Shown: positions 37,941-48,400 of the stretch, one piece after another
Layout: each line of letters starts with the position of its first letter
How positions within the stretch are numbered: the first letter of the stretch is position 1
DNA from: Bermanella marisrubri
GTDB taxonomy: Bacteria > Pseudomonadota > Gammaproteobacteria > Pseudomonadales > Oceanobacteraceae
Direction of reading: 5' to 3'
Assembly: GCF_012295615.1 (NCBI RefSeq)
Contig: NZ_CP051183.1
Span: 1,701,001 to 1,765,000, forward strand
Length of the DNA stretch: 64,000 bases
Made by a program: the position numbers and the translations under genes
Notes under the pieces: model-generated
What the model saw: only the letters and a program-made list of their open reading frames with translations
Told to the model about the DNA's origin: nothing
The model's database searches: none

Positions 37941-38555
37941 ATGCGAGTGTTAGTATTGTTGCTGTTATCGGTTGTGAGTTCTTTCGCGGTCTTTTGGTTG
38001 ATGCATTGGATGATCACGCCAGAGCAATTATCTTCCTCCCAAAAAGAAACTATTGCGATGGTGAATTTCGTGCGCTCTTTGGATGACAGCGAAGCACAGC
38101 GTAAAAATCGTGATATTAGCGAGCCCCCAAAACCAAAACCTACACCAAAGCTAAATACGCCAGTAGCACAGACGACGACTCAGTCTCCCGATGTGAGTAT
38201 GCCTAACTTGGATGCAAGTTTGAGCAGCTTTAAGGGTCAAGGTATCGGTAGCATGTTATCTGGATATGGCTTTGGGAATACAGATGTGATTCCTCTGGTA
38301 CGAGTGAATCCTAGATACCCCCAGTCTGCTTTAGCCCGTCGTATAGAGGGTTACGTAATTATCCGTATGTCGATTAATGAAGCGGGCAATGTGGATGATG
38401 TGGAGGTTGTTGAATCGGATCCCAAGGGTGTTTTTGAGCGCGAGGCTATTCGTGCGGCTTGGCGTTTTAAATTTAAGCCCAAGCTGGAAGATGGAAAACC
38501 TGTTTCACAGACTGCGGTACTGCCATTTGAATTTAACTTGGAGGAGCGAAAATGA
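37941..38555 (+). CDS. tonB: TonB energy transducer
   Basis: A 204-residue protein. One N-terminal membrane helix (residues about 3-25) is followed by a proline/lysine stretch (EPPKPKPTPK) spanning the periplasm. The C-terminal domain has YPQSALARRIEGYVIIRMSINEAG and FEREAIRAAWRFKFKP, which contact TonB boxes of outer-membrane receptors. The short length is typical of TonB2-type proteins. It overlaps the following TPR gene by 4 nt. No receptor gene is in the window, so the transported substrate is unknown. Confidence 0.93.
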   Translation: MRVLVLLLLSVVSSFAVFWLMHWMITPEQLSSSQKETIAMVNFVRSLDDSEAQRKNRDISEPPKPKPTPKLNTPVAQTTTQSPDVSMPNLDASLSSFKGQGIGSMLSGYGFGNTDVIPLVRVNPRYPQSALARRIEGYVIIRMSINEAGNVDDVEVVESDPKGVFEREAIRAAWRFKFKPKLEDGKPVSQTAVLPFEFNLEERK

Positions 38556-39742
38556 GATTGATACTTGCATGCTTATTGCTGCTCCCCTTAATTGCGCAAG
38601 CGAATTTGAGTCCTCGCGTTTACAATCAACTTGAAGAATTTCAAGAGGATTTAAATGAAGCGAAAACCGATGCAGAAGTGGCTGAGGTTCGTCAGGAATT
38701 ATTGGCGTTTAAAGAGTCATTGAAGGGCAATGCGTTGGGTGTGGCGCTCAGTTTGCAAACCTTATCTCAGGTGGCCGTAAGGAATGATGATCTGAAGGAG
38801 GCCACTGAATTTATTAATGAAGCACTTCGGCTTAACGGTTTGCCGGATGGTACGCGAAATCAACTGCTTAGTTTTTTAGCTAATCTGTATTATCAGCAGG
38901 ATGCATATACACAGACTATTTCTACTTTACAGCGTTTATTTTCGGAAGTCGAAAAAGAGCCTGGTGCGAGTAACTTGGCATTGATGGCTGCAGCGTATTT
39001 TAGTCTTGAAGATTTTGAGAAGGGAACACCCTATATTGATAAGGCTAATAAAGTGGCAAAAGAACCCAAGCAGCCTTGGTTGCAAATGGGGTTTGCAGGC
39101 CATTATCAGTTAAAGCAATTAGATAAAGCGTTGGCTTATGCAACCCAGTTAGTATTTTTATATCCGGACAACGCACGATATTGGCAACAGAAGGCTGGTT
39201 TGCATCAGATGATGGAAGACTATTCAGATGCGGCGTCAGTAAAATATTTGTCTTTCTTGCAAGGATTGGTGGATAAAGAAAGTGATTTTCTTGTATTGGC
39301 ACGACTTATGGCGAGCCAAGGCGGCCCTTATCATGCAGCAAAAATGCTAGATAAAGCTCTGGAAGAAAAACAGTTAGAGTCAACAGAAGATGTTTTGCGC
39401 TTAACTTATCAAGGCTATTTGCAGGCGAAAGAGATGGATGATGCACTGTCGGCATTGCAACGTTTGTATGAGTCTTATCCAGAAGAAAAAGATGGTGTGC
39501 AAGTTCTTCGATTATTGGTTGACGGCCAAGCTTGGCAGCCGACGGTGGATTTTTATTCTAGATTTAAAAAGCAGGAAATGGATGCAGAGGTCGCAGCCGA
39601 AGCAGCCATGTTAGCCGGTATCGCTGAATTTAATTTGGATAATATTGATAAAGCTCGCGCTTTACTTGGCCAAGCTTCCAAGTCGGAGAAGAAGCGTGGC
39701 CAAGCCAAGGCATGGCTAAACTACATTCAGCAAATGCAGTAG
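38552..39742 (+). CDS. periplasmic TPR protein of the TonB system
   Basis: A 396-residue protein with a signal peptide (MRLILACLLLLPLIAQA) and helical repeats throughout. Several TPR-like units are visible, for example ATEFINEALRLNGLP, ALAYATQLVFLYPDNARYWQQ and ALSALQRLYESYPEEKDG. TPR proteins are a regular last gene in TtpC-type TonB clusters, where they are needed for transport by an unknown mechanism. It overlaps tonB (ATGA) and ends before the convergent xthA. Confidence 0.88.
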   Translation: MRLILACLLLLPLIAQANLSPRVYNQLEEFQEDLNEAKTDAEVAEVRQELLAFKESLKGNALGVALSLQTLSQVAVRNDDLKEATEFINEALRLNGLPDGTRNQLLSFLANLYYQQDAYTQTISTLQRLFSEVEKEPGASNLALMAAAYFSLEDFEKGTPYIDKANKVAKEPKQPWLQMGFAGHYQLKQLDKALAYATQLVFLYPDNARYWQQKAGLHQMMEDYSDAASVKYLSFLQGLVDKESDFLVLARLMASQGGPYHAAKMLDKALEEKQLESTEDVLRLTYQGYLQAKEMDDALSALQRLYESYPEEKDGVQVLRLLVDGQAWQPTVDFYSRFKKQEMDAEVAAEAAMLAGIAEFNLDNIDKARALLGQASKSEKKRGQAKAWLNYIQQMQ

Positions 39743-39757
39743 CCACGTTGTGCTTGG

Positions 39758-40573
39758 TTATAAATTTAGCTCAACATAGATAGGGGCATGGTCACTGGGT
39801 TTTTCCATGCCTCTGATATCGTAATCAATGTCCGCTGTTTTTAGCTTCGACATTAAGCTTTTGCTAAGTAATATGTAATCGATCCTAAGACCGCGCTTGG
39901 GATCGTCAGCAAAACCCTTGCTGCGATAATCAAACCAGCTATAGCGATCATTGGTATCCGGATGCTGCGTACGGAAACTATCTGCCAGGCCCCAGTCTAA
40001 AATCCCTTGTAGCCATTCACGTTCCTCCGGTAAGAACGCGCATTTCTCGGTTCTTAGCCAGCGTTTTCTATTTTGCTCGCCTATACCTATATCTTCGTCG
40101 TGAAGAGCTACGTTCATATCGCCCATGACGACTATGTGATTATCTGGTGATAGGTGTTTATTTAAATAGTCTTTAAGGTCTGCGTAATACTTGCGCTTGG
40201 CCGGAAATTTTGTTTCATGTTGGCGGTTTTCCCCTTGTGGGAAATAACCATTCAATACATGCAAGATTTCGCCATTGTTAAGTTTGTATTGACTATGGAT
40301 AAAACGCTTTTGATCGTCGTCAGTATCACCTGGAAACCCTTGCTGACATTCAATGCTTGGGTTTAACGACAGATTCGCTACGCCATAGTGGGCTTTCTGG
40401 CTATGGATATCAGCTTTGTATCCAATGGCTTCGATATCAGCCACAGGGACTACCTCTGGAGCTGCTTTAACCTCCTGTAGGCCGATGATGTCGGCCTTAA
40501 GCTGATGTTTGATTGCATCAATTTGGTGGAGGCGTGCACGAACGCCATTTATGTTGAATGAGACTATGCGCAT
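39758..40573 (-). CDS. xthA: exodeoxyribonuclease III / AP endonuclease
   Basis: A 271-residue enzyme of the exonuclease-endonuclease-phosphatase fold that cuts at abasic sites and trims 3' ends. Metal and catalytic residues are in view: Asn7 (FNINGVRAR), Glu34 (GLQEVKA), Asp-x-Asn (GDMNVAL) near residue 151, a WFDYRS segment and the final SDHAPIYV with the catalytic Asp-His pair. Length matches ExoIII (268). The gene has a divergent partner, the DUF350 protein. Confidence 0.94.
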   Translation of the reverse strand: MRIVSFNINGVRARLHQIDAIKHQLKADIIGLQEVKAAPEVVPVADIEAIGYKADIHSQKAHYGVANLSLNPSIECQQGFPGDTDDDQKRFIHSQYKLNNGEILHVLNGYFPQGENRQHETKFPAKRKYYADLKDYLNKHLSPDNHIVVMGDMNVALHDEDIGIGEQNRKRWLRTEKCAFLPEEREWLQGILDWGLADSFRTQHPDTNDRYSWFDYRSKGFADDPKRGLRIDYILLSKSLMSKLKTADIDYDIRGMEKPSDHAPIYVELNL

Positions 40574-40657
40574 GGAATACCTACTAGAATTTCACTAAGC
40601 TGATGGGCATTATAGAGATCATTAAACTTTTGTTGTACTCAGATTATAGGATGCATT

Positions 40658-41494
40658 ATGGAATGGACCTTAACTGATCCGTCTTATTTGATGTTTGTTG
40701 TGACGGATCTAGTCGTTATCTTCGCGCTTGTGGCAGCCATGCGCTGGTTAAATCGTTTCTGGGTGAGTCCCGTTAATAAGCATCCAGAGGCCAGTAATAT
40801 AGAAACGGGGGCGGCAGTAATAGCACTGATGCTCGCGTTAACAGGTGTAACGTCAGGTGAGTTCAGTCTCACAGTATGGCAAGAAGCTCAAGTGGTTCTC
40901 ACTTATGGTGCCATTGCGATTGTTATGCTGATGTGCGGTGCTTGGCTTCAAGATAAATTAGTTTTGCCAGCTTTAAATCTGACGAAGGCCACTAAAATGG
41001 GCAATGTGGAAGCGGCTTTTATAACTGGAGCGCATTTGATTGGCACTGCCATTGTTATTAAATCAGCTTTAAGTTGGGTGTCTCAAGACGAGCAGTTGGG
41101 CTTGCTCGCACTTTTCATTGCATTCGTTATTTCTCAATTCATTTTAACGTTAGAGACGCGTTTACGAATGCTATGGACATCTGGTGGTTTAATTAAGGCG
41201 ATAGCTGAAAAGAAAAGGCCACCAGTAATCAAAGCGGCTGCTCAGCACATGGGTGCGGCGATGGCGATCAGCGGTAGTGCGCAATTTGCAATGGCCATGC
41301 AGTATGAACTTGGACTTTCTATTGTTGCTTGGGTTGTAAGCTCCATTTTATTCCTAATTGCTTACATCGCACTGGCAGGTTTGTGTGTCAAAATTATATT
41401 ACCCAAAATGGAGGAATACGAAGGTGGGCGTCCAGCTTTGGAAGGAGCTATTTATTTAGGTTGGGGTTTTCTGCTGCCAGCTTTAGCAAGCTAG
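40658..41494 (+). CDS. DUF350 integral membrane protein
   Basis: A 278-residue protein with about eight membrane helices arranged as two similar halves: the VIALMLALTGVTSGEF helix with its flanks, then the SQFILTLETRLRM turn and AMAISGSAQFAMAMQYELG. This fits two DUF350 repeats. The family is found near membrane-stress and polyamine-related genes, but no activity is established. Here it stands alone between divergent xthA and a very strong terminator. Alternative assignments have not been excluded. Confidence 0.7.
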   Translation: MEWTLTDPSYLMFVVTDLVVIFALVAAMRWLNRFWVSPVNKHPEASNIETGAAVIALMLALTGVTSGEFSLTVWQEAQVVLTYGAIAIVMLMCGAWLQDKLVLPALNLTKATKMGNVEAAFITGAHLIGTAIVIKSALSWVSQDEQLGLLALFIAFVISQFILTLETRLRMLWTSGGLIKAIAEKKRPPVIKAAAQHMGAAMAISGSAQFAMAMQYELGLSIVAWVVSSILFLIAYIALAGLCVKIILPKMEEYEGGRPALEGAIYLGWGFLLPALAS

Positions 41495-41508
41495 AATGTA
41501 TTGAAAAG

Positions 41509-41548
41509 CAGACATAAAAAAAGCCCTTAGGGGCTTTTTTTATGTCTG
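41509..41548. terminator. very long bidirectional terminator between the DUF350 gene and thiI
   Basis: A perfect inverted repeat with 18-bp arms (CAGACATAAAAAAAGCCC and its complement) around TTAG, including A7 and T7 runs, serving both convergent genes. Confidence 0.92.
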
Positions 41549-41564
41549 TTAATAATTGTTGAGC

Positions 41565-43016
41565 TTACTTGTTTGGCTTGAATACTTTTATGTTTTCAAA
41601 TCCTTGCTGAATAAGGTGCTCAGCGTGTAATTGACTCATGGTACCCTTTGAGCAATACAAAAGCAGTGTCTTATCATGGGGTAGATCATGTGCTTGCTGA
41701 GCCAGTTTGTAGAAGGGTATTTTCACTATTTCATTATTGGTTAGATGAAGTGGTTGTTGCTCTTCTTCCTGTGGGTGTCTGATATCAACGATGATATCAT
41801 CGGAGCCGGGCACTGAAATCAATTCCACATCAGTAACACCTTTTTGTCCCACTAATACGTTTTGAATACGCTCGAACTTAGCATCGTAGACGGCTTTATC
41901 CAATACTTCGAAATTAAAACGTGCTTCCTCGTGTATCACTTTTTCGATTTTTGCACGTGTGGTTGGCTTGCGAGAAATGACACCGCAATACTCTGGCATA
42001 TTGGCAGCAAAGTCATAGGTATCAATTTCGCGGCTAATGTTGATAATCTCAGGTTTGTCCATGGTGATCAATGGGCGCAATACAAGTGTTTCGGTGACAC
42101 CATCGATCACTTTGAGGTTTTTCAGGGTCTGACTGGAGACCTGAGCAATGCTCTCGCCAGTAACTAGAGCATCAATGCCCATGGACTCAGCAATTTGGCT
42201 GCCTGCGCGTAGCATCATACGCTTGAGGACAACGCCCATATAGCTATTATCAATGCGTTCTAAGATTTCGCTTACAACGCCTTCAAATGGAATGGTGATA
42301 AATTTAACGCCATGACTAACACTGTAGTTTTCCCATAAATAGTGCGCTACTTGCTTGACGCCAATTTCGTGAGCTGAGCCGCCTAAATTAAAAAATAGAT
42401 AATGGGTTTGCATGCCGCGGCGCATCATCAAGTAGCTGGCCACGTTTGAATCAAAACCGCCAGAAACTAATGAAAGTACAGAGTCCTGACAGCCAATGGG
42501 GAAACCACCTAAGCCTTTATCTTCTTGGGTGATGGTATGCAGGCGTTGTTTGCGAATGTCCAGCTTAACCGTTACGTCAGGCTTTTTAAGTTGTACGTTT
42601 TTAGCGTCGGTATGCTTTAGTAAACCGCCACCGACGTAGCGTTCTACATCGGTAGAGTTAAAGTCGTGATCGCCAGTTCTTTTCACACGAACACAGAATG
42701 TCTTATCCGTTAGCTTGTCAGCAAACTGTTCCATTGCGATTTGAAAAATGTCATCAAACGTTTGGAAGTTAAATTCTTTAACCGTTTGTACTTTTTCGAT
42801 GCCTGGGATTTTTACCAGAAGATCTCGTGCACCTTGCTCTAGGTTGTCGTCTTCAATATGAAGCTCAATGTTATCCCACTGGCCTTGTACTTTAACGTCA
42901 ATACCATGATGGGTGAGTGTGCGTTGAATATTTCGGCGCAACTGAGAAATCAGTTGCTTACGCACTGGCTTGGATTTAATGGTGATTTCTGGGAATAGTT
43001 TTACAACAAATTTCAT
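41565..43016 (-). CDS. thiI: tRNA 4-thiouridine synthetase / thiazole sulfur carrier ThiI
   Basis: A 483-residue protein of the long form. An N-terminal ferredoxin-like and THUMP RNA-binding region (about 1-165) is followed by the PP-loop SGGFDSNVAS near residue 185 and a C-terminal rhodanese domain. Its catalytic cysteine is Cys455 (LLYCSKGT). It makes s4U8 in tRNA and delivers sulfur to ThiS for thiamin. The gene follows the tyrosine recombinase in the same direction with an 18-nt gap, so it may be read from the pyrC unit. Confidence 0.95.
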   Translation of the reverse strand: MKFVVKLFPEITIKSKPVRKQLISQLRRNIQRTLTHHGIDVKVQGQWDNIELHIEDDNLEQGARDLLVKIPGIEKVQTVKEFNFQTFDDIFQIAMEQFADKLTDKTFCVRVKRTGDHDFNSTDVERYVGGGLLKHTDAKNVQLKKPDVTVKLDIRKQRLHTITQEDKGLGGFPIGCQDSVLSLVSGGFDSNVASYLMMRRGMQTHYLFFNLGGSAHEIGVKQVAHYLWENYSVSHGVKFITIPFEGVVSEILERIDNSYMGVVLKRMMLRAGSQIAESMGIDALVTGESIAQVSSQTLKNLKVIDGVTETLVLRPLITMDKPEIINISREIDTYDFAANMPEYCGVISRKPTTRAKIEKVIHEEARFNFEVLDKAVYDAKFERIQNVLVGQKGVTDVELISVPGSDDIIVDIRHPQEEEQQPLHLTNNEIVKIPFYKLAQQAHDLPHDKTLLLYCSKGTMSQLHAEHLIQQGFENIKVFKPNK

Positions 43017-43034
43017 AATAATAACTGGTTAGAG

Positions 43035-44285
43035 TCAGGCATCTTCCGCATGACGATGAATTTTTTTGTTGATAGCGCTGGCATGTCGCTCACGTAGTTC
43101 ACTATCAATGTACTTGTCTGTGGTTGCCATACTCGAATGGCCGGCGTCTTCTTTGACGTGTTCCCTAGGACGTATTTTTACGTCTTCTGATATTCCTGTG
43201 TGACGCAGCCAGTGGACAGTGGCTGCCTTAAGTTCTGCAGCGTCTTGTTCTTGTCCTTTTTGAACCAAAGATTCATAAGCAAGATCAAAACATTTTTGAA
43301 TAAGATTGCGTATTTGGCGTGTGCTTGTCACTGGGCCTTGGCCGTGTATTTTGCTGACTAATGGGGTTTGCTCGCCAGGATAGGGCAGCGGCGTCAGGTT
43401 TAAATGCCCGCGATAGCGCTTAAGCGCGTTTAGCATATCGTTGGATACGGTAACCATTCGGCTTTTATTGCCTTTACCGACGACGTGAAACCACCAGTTT
43501 CGATCGCTATCTGTACGAAAATCGCTCATTAGCGGTGTGCTGCGTTCATCAGCCACGAGTTCTGATACACGCAAATACATGCCCAGCAAACAATTTAAAA
43601 TAAAAAGTGTTCGCTCATGTTGTTGTGGATCATTCTGGGCTAGTTTTTCCGCTATGCGTATGACCTCATCCCATTGATAATTGCTAATGCGTCGAATAGG
43701 TTCTTGGTTTTGTGACTTTTGAATAAAACGACTTTTTTGACGTACAAGCGCAACTGGGTTGGCGCTTAGCCATTCTTCTTGGATAAGAAAATTAAAAAAC
43801 GAACTTAAGATAGCAAAGCTTGATTGTATTGCTTTTTGTGAGGGTGAATACTGCTTGGCGTTTATCTTGGTACCCGTCGCTTTATTGCTCGGTGTTACAA
43901 ATGGACGCCAGTCTGGATTGATAAGTCGCAAGCCATTTTTTGATTTAAAGCGAGCGACGTTTTTGTTACCGATCCATGTTTCTGGTGGCGCTATGCAAAA
44001 CTCCATGAACTGCTCAATGTGCTCACGCTTAACGTCTGGTAAATTCAAGTTCTCTATTTGCCAAAGCCATTGCAGAAGTCGTTCAACTTCTCTTCGATAA
44101 GCATTGAAAGTGGCGCTGCTACCTTTGTAACTAAGGAGGAAGCGTGCAGTGTAATAGTAGTCTTGAGCTTGTGCTTCGCTTAGCTCATGTGAATGTTTTG
44201 GCGCAGCCTCGTTGGCGGACAAGCGGAATGCGTCCGGCAGATATTCTAGGTTGTCGAATATCGGAATAGGCTGCTTAACGCTCAT
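43035..44285 (-). CDS. tyrosine recombinase (site-specific integrase family)
   Basis: A 416-residue protein. The N-terminal SAM-like core-binding domain (about residues 40-200) is unusually long. The catalytic domain retains the full set: Arg in MYLRVSELV, Lys in VVGKGNKSR, His358-x-x-Arg361 (HWLRHTG), His383 (AGHSS) and the nucleophile Tyr392 (TDKYI). Its start codon overlaps the pyrC stop by one base (TAATG), and thiI follows. It lacks phage, IS or integron features around it and is not at a tRNA. It looks like a resident recombinase of unknown target rather than the integrase of a recent element. Confidence 0.88.
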   Translation of the reverse strand: MSVKQPIPIFDNLEYLPDAFRLSANEAAPKHSHELSEAQAQDYYYTARFLLSYKGSSATFNAYRREVERLLQWLWQIENLNLPDVKREHIEQFMEFCIAPPETWIGNKNVARFKSKNGLRLINPDWRPFVTPSNKATGTKINAKQYSPSQKAIQSSFAILSSFFNFLIQEEWLSANPVALVRQKSRFIQKSQNQEPIRRISNYQWDEVIRIAEKLAQNDPQQHERTLFILNCLLGMYLRVSELVADERSTPLMSDFRTDSDRNWWFHVVGKGNKSRMVTVSNDMLNALKRYRGHLNLTPLPYPGEQTPLVSKIHGQGPVTSTRQIRNLIQKCFDLAYESLVQKGQEQDAAELKAATVHWLRHTGISEDVKIRPREHVKEDAGHSSMATTDKYIDSELRERHASAINKKIHRHAEDA

Positions 44286-45322
44286 TAGCTTTTTACTTTC
44301 CAGTTGATGGTCTCGGTTGCACGCAGAGGCACAATAACATCGCTACCAAAATCGAACTCAGCAGGAACCTGCCATGGCTCGTTCACTAGGGTGATGGTGT
44401 CGGTATTGCGTGGTAAACCATAAAAGTCAGGACCGTTAAAGCTTGCAAACGCTTCTAGCTTGTCTAGACAGCCAAGCTCGTCAAAAATATCGGCATACAA
44501 TTCAATGGCGGCATAAGCGGTGTAGCAACCCGCGCAGCCACAGGCGTTTTCTTTTGCGCCTTTGGCATGTGGTGCAGAGTCGGTTCCAAGGAAGAAGCGC
44601 TTGTGCCCACTTGCAACTACATCCTGTAGTGCTTGCTGGTGCGTGTTGCGCTTTAAGATAGGTAGACAATAGAAGTGAGGTTTAATGCCACCCACAAGCA
44701 TATCATTGCGGTTGTAGCTCAGGTGCTGAGGTGTAATCGTCGCACCAACATTGTCACCTTGTGATTGCACGAACTCGGCTGCGTCTTTTGTGGTGATATG
44801 TTCAACAACCAGTTTTAGATTCGGTACTTTGGCAACCAGATCGGCAAGAATATTATCTAAGAATGCCTTTTCGCGATCAAAGATATCAACGTGGTTGTCG
44901 GTGACTTCACCATGAACCAATAGCAGCATATTATTTTCTGCTAACGCCTCACCAAGTTCTTTTAAACGACTTAAGTCGGTTAAACCATCGTCGCTATTTG
45001 TAGTCGCACCAGCTGGGTAAAGCTTAGCCGCATAGATATGACCACTTTGTGCCGCTTCACGGATCATTTCGGGTGTCGTGTTATCTGTGAGATATAACAC
45101 CATTAGTGGGTCGAATTGACTACCTTGAGGTGCTTGCGCAAGGATGCGGTTGCGGTATTGCAAGGCCTGCTCGGCGTTCTTAACCGGTGGCTTAAGGTTA
45201 GGCATGATGATAGCGCGATGCATGTGCTGCGCAGTAGCAGGTACTGTGTGCTTTAAAACATCTCCGTCGCGTAGATGTAAGTGCCAGTCATCTGGACGTG
45301 TGATCGTGATAGCTGATTTCAT
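44285..45322 (-). CDS. pyrC: dihydroorotase (type II, Escherichia PyrC-like)
   Basis: A 345-residue amidohydrolase of pyrimidine synthesis. The metal site His-x-His is DWHLHLRDG (residues 17-19 region), and the carbamylated Lys is in [17 protein letters not shown] near residue 102. The His and Asp of later strands (VHGE, GTDSAPH) are intact. Length equals the Escherichia enzyme (348). It is cotranscribed with, and translationally coupled to, the tyrosine recombinase, an unusual partner. Confidence 0.95.
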   Translation of the reverse strand: MKSAITITRPDDWHLHLRDGDVLKHTVPATAQHMHRAIIMPNLKPPVKNAEQALQYRNRILAQAPQGSQFDPLMVLYLTDNTTPEMIREAAQSGHIYAAKLYPAGATTNSDDGLTDLSRLKELGEALAENNMLLLVHGEVTDNHVDIFDREKAFLDNILADLVAKVPNLKLVVEHITTKDAAEFVQSQGDNVGATITPQHLSYNRNDMLVGGIKPHFYCLPILKRNTHQQALQDVVASGHKRFFLGTDSAPHAKGAKENACGCAGCYTAYAAIELYADIFDELGCLDKLEAFASFNGPDFYGLPRNTDTITLVNEPWQVPAEFDFGSDVIVPLRATETINWKVKS

Positions 45323-45440
45323 GGTTAACCTTATTGCGCGTTTGCACTCATTATAACCTATGAGCTAGCTCGAATGTAGGTGGCAGGTGTGTGGTAAAGG
45401 TATTATGCCTGTCGCATAAATGACTTGCAGTGAAACAAAA

Positions 45441-45460
45441 GAGCCCGCATAAGCGGGCTC
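45441..45460 (-). terminator. terminator after the RND pump operon
   Basis: A perfect GAGCCCGC-ATAA-GCGGGCTC hairpin. On the minus strand it is followed by TTTTGTTT, 20 nt after the efflux gene stop. Confidence 0.85.
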
Positions 45461-45479
45461 ATTGTATTTCCTTGTTCCC

Positions 45480-48400
45480 TTAATCTTGTTCGGGTTTGCG
45501 ATATTGGCTTGCTATCAATAAGTAGAAGCTTGGCACTACAAAAAGGGTTAATAACGTACCAAAGCTCATACCGCCTACGATAACCCAGCCTATTTGTTCT
45601 CGGCTTTCCGCACCTGCGCCACTAGCCAAAGCCAGTGGAATAGCGCCCAGCACCATGGCGGCCGTGGTCATTAGAATAGGGCGTAAACGTAGTGCGCTTG
45701 CCTCAATAACTGCTCTGAGCTTGTCTTGACCGCTTTCCTGAAGTTGATTCGCGAACTCCACGATCAAAATACCATGTTTGGTAATCAAGCCCACCAGTGT
45801 TAATAAGCCAATCTGACTGTAAACGTTGAGCGTTCCGCCCACGATCCATAATGTGAATAGGGCGCCAAATAAAGCTGGCGGTACCGATAGCATAATAATC
45901 AATGGGCTCTTAAAGCTTTCAAACTGAGCAGATAGCACCAGGTAGATAAAGATCAACGCGAGTAGGAAGGTCACCATTAGGCCCGCGCCTGACTCCATGA
46001 ATTCACGGGTTTGGCCTTTGTAATCCACTTGAACGCTGAGATTCATTTCCTGCTTCAGTTCATCGACTGCGCCATGAAGGAAATCAAGTGCTTGATCTAT
46101 AGTAACGCCTTCAGCTAAACCGGCTTGTACGGTTGCAGACTTAAGTTTGTTGAAATGATTCAGCTCTTTCGGTGCAACCGTTTGAGTGACTGTAATTAGG
46201 TTACTTAACTGAATCATCTCACCGCTTTGGCTACGCACATAGATTTGCGATAAGTCTTGTGGAGAAGCTCGACTGGCATCTTCAACTTGTAGGACTACTT
46301 CATATTGATCACCATCTTTCTTGAAGCGAGTCAGCTCTCGACCCGCCATAAGCGTTTGCAGGGTCTGGCCTAAGCTTGAAATGCTTACTCCAAGGTCTGC
46401 TGCTTTCTGGCGATCCACCTCAATGTTCAATTGAGGTTTATTAAGCTTCAGGTCGGTATCCGGTTGAGTGAACATGCCGCTTTGATATACCTTGCCCATT
46501 AGTGCTTGCATAAGTTGGTTTAGCTGCTCATAACTGTTACTGGTTTGTACTACAAACTCAACCGGACGCGCGATAATGCTTTGACCCAGAGAGGGTGGCA
46601 GCATTGGGAAGGACATGGTGCCTGTAATGCCTGCAAACATAGGCCCTTGCAAAGTATCAGCAATTTCCATAGCACTGCGTTCACGTTCGTCCCAGTCCTT
46701 TAGACCAAGGAAAGAGATGCTGTTTGTCGAAGAGGGGAATCCAACAATCATGAAATAACGATCTTGTTCTGGTACGCCAGCGTATAACCCTTCGATTTGA
46801 CGAGCATAACGGTCAACATATTCTGTGCTCGCACCTTCAGGGGCAATTGAGAAGCCGATGATCGTACCGCGATCCTCTACAGGAGCGAGTTCTTCAGGTA
46901 GTTGCTGATAGATGAACCCAATAGCGGCCAAGGTTACAACGAACACTCCCAACACCGCGTAACGAAAGCTTAAGACTTTCTCTAAAACGCGTTTGTAAGC
47001 ATTGGTTAGATTGTCGAGAATCTCTTCGCCTTTCAGATAGAAGCGGCTCGGATTCGGGTTGTGTCTTAATAGTTTGGATGCCATAACCGGCGAAAGTGTT
47101 AGAGCGATGAAGCCCGACACGACAACTGCACCAGCTAGCGTCAGGGAGAACTCTGTAAATAGTTTACCAGTACGACCCGGAGTAAAGGCAACAGGAGCAA
47201 ATACGGCCGCCAAAGTAAACGTCATGGCGATTACCGCAAAAGCAATTTCTTTCATGCCTTTGAATGCCGCCTCTAGTGGCTTCATTCCTTCTTCTATGTA
47301 GCGATAGATGTTTTCTAAAACAACGATAGCATCATCCACTACAAGTCCAACGGCTAGAACCATAGCAAGAAGCGTCAGTGTGTTAACACTAAAACCAAAA
47401 AGCAGCATCAAACTAAACGCACCAATTAATGAAATCGGAATGGTCACTAATGGAATAAGTGTGGCTTTTAAGTTTCTTAAGAAAAGGAAGATAACTAAGA
47501 TAACAAGAATTACGGCTTCAATAATAGTGGTGTAAACCGAATCGATAGACTTGGAAATAAACTTAGACGAATCGTATGCTACCGCGACATTCATACCCTC
47601 AGGTAGGGCGTTACGAATATCAGGTAATCGCTCGTTTACCATTTCACTTACATCAAGGGGATTTGCGGTGGATTGCTTAACAACCCCAAGCGCAACGGCG
47701 CTCTCGCCTTTAAAGCGCGAAACAATGTTGTCATTGCGAGCACCAATTGCCACACGCGCAACGTCTTTTAATTTAACTAAGTAACCGCCATCATTCCGGA
47801 TGACAATATTTTCGAAATCTTCGATGGTATTAAGGTCGGTTTGCGCAAGTACGGTGAATTCACGCTCTTTGCTTTCAATCGTACCGGCTGGGATTTCTAA
47901 GTTTTGCTGCGAGAGAGATTGCTCAATATCTTGAGCGGTTACTTGATATGCAGCCATTTTATTTCGGTCTAACCAAATGCGCATAGCAAACTCACGCTGA
48001 CCTACGATCTGAACGCTGGCTACACCCGGAATGGTTTGAAGTGGATCTTTCACGCGACGGTCGGCAATGTCGGTAACTTCAAGATCGCTGTGGCGATCAC
48101 TGGAAAAGGCTAACCAGATAATCGGTTGAGCATCGGCTTCTACCTTAGCCACGATTGGTTCTTCGATATCACTGGGTAATTGGCCACGCACACGACCTAC
48201 ACGGTCACGAACATCGCTGGCCGCACCATCAGGATCACGATCCAGTTTGAAATACACGGTGATCTGAGATTTTTCAAAGCTGTTAGTGGAGCTAATGTAG
48301 TCAATGCCCTCTACACCGGAAAGGGATTCTTCCAGCACCTGGGTGACCTGCGATTCCATGATGGAGGCGTTAGCGCCCAAGTAAATGGTTTCTACGTTGA

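Noticed and set aside
43035-44285. XerC or XerD
   Set aside because: Too long (416 residues against about 300), different N-terminal region and different neighbourhood.
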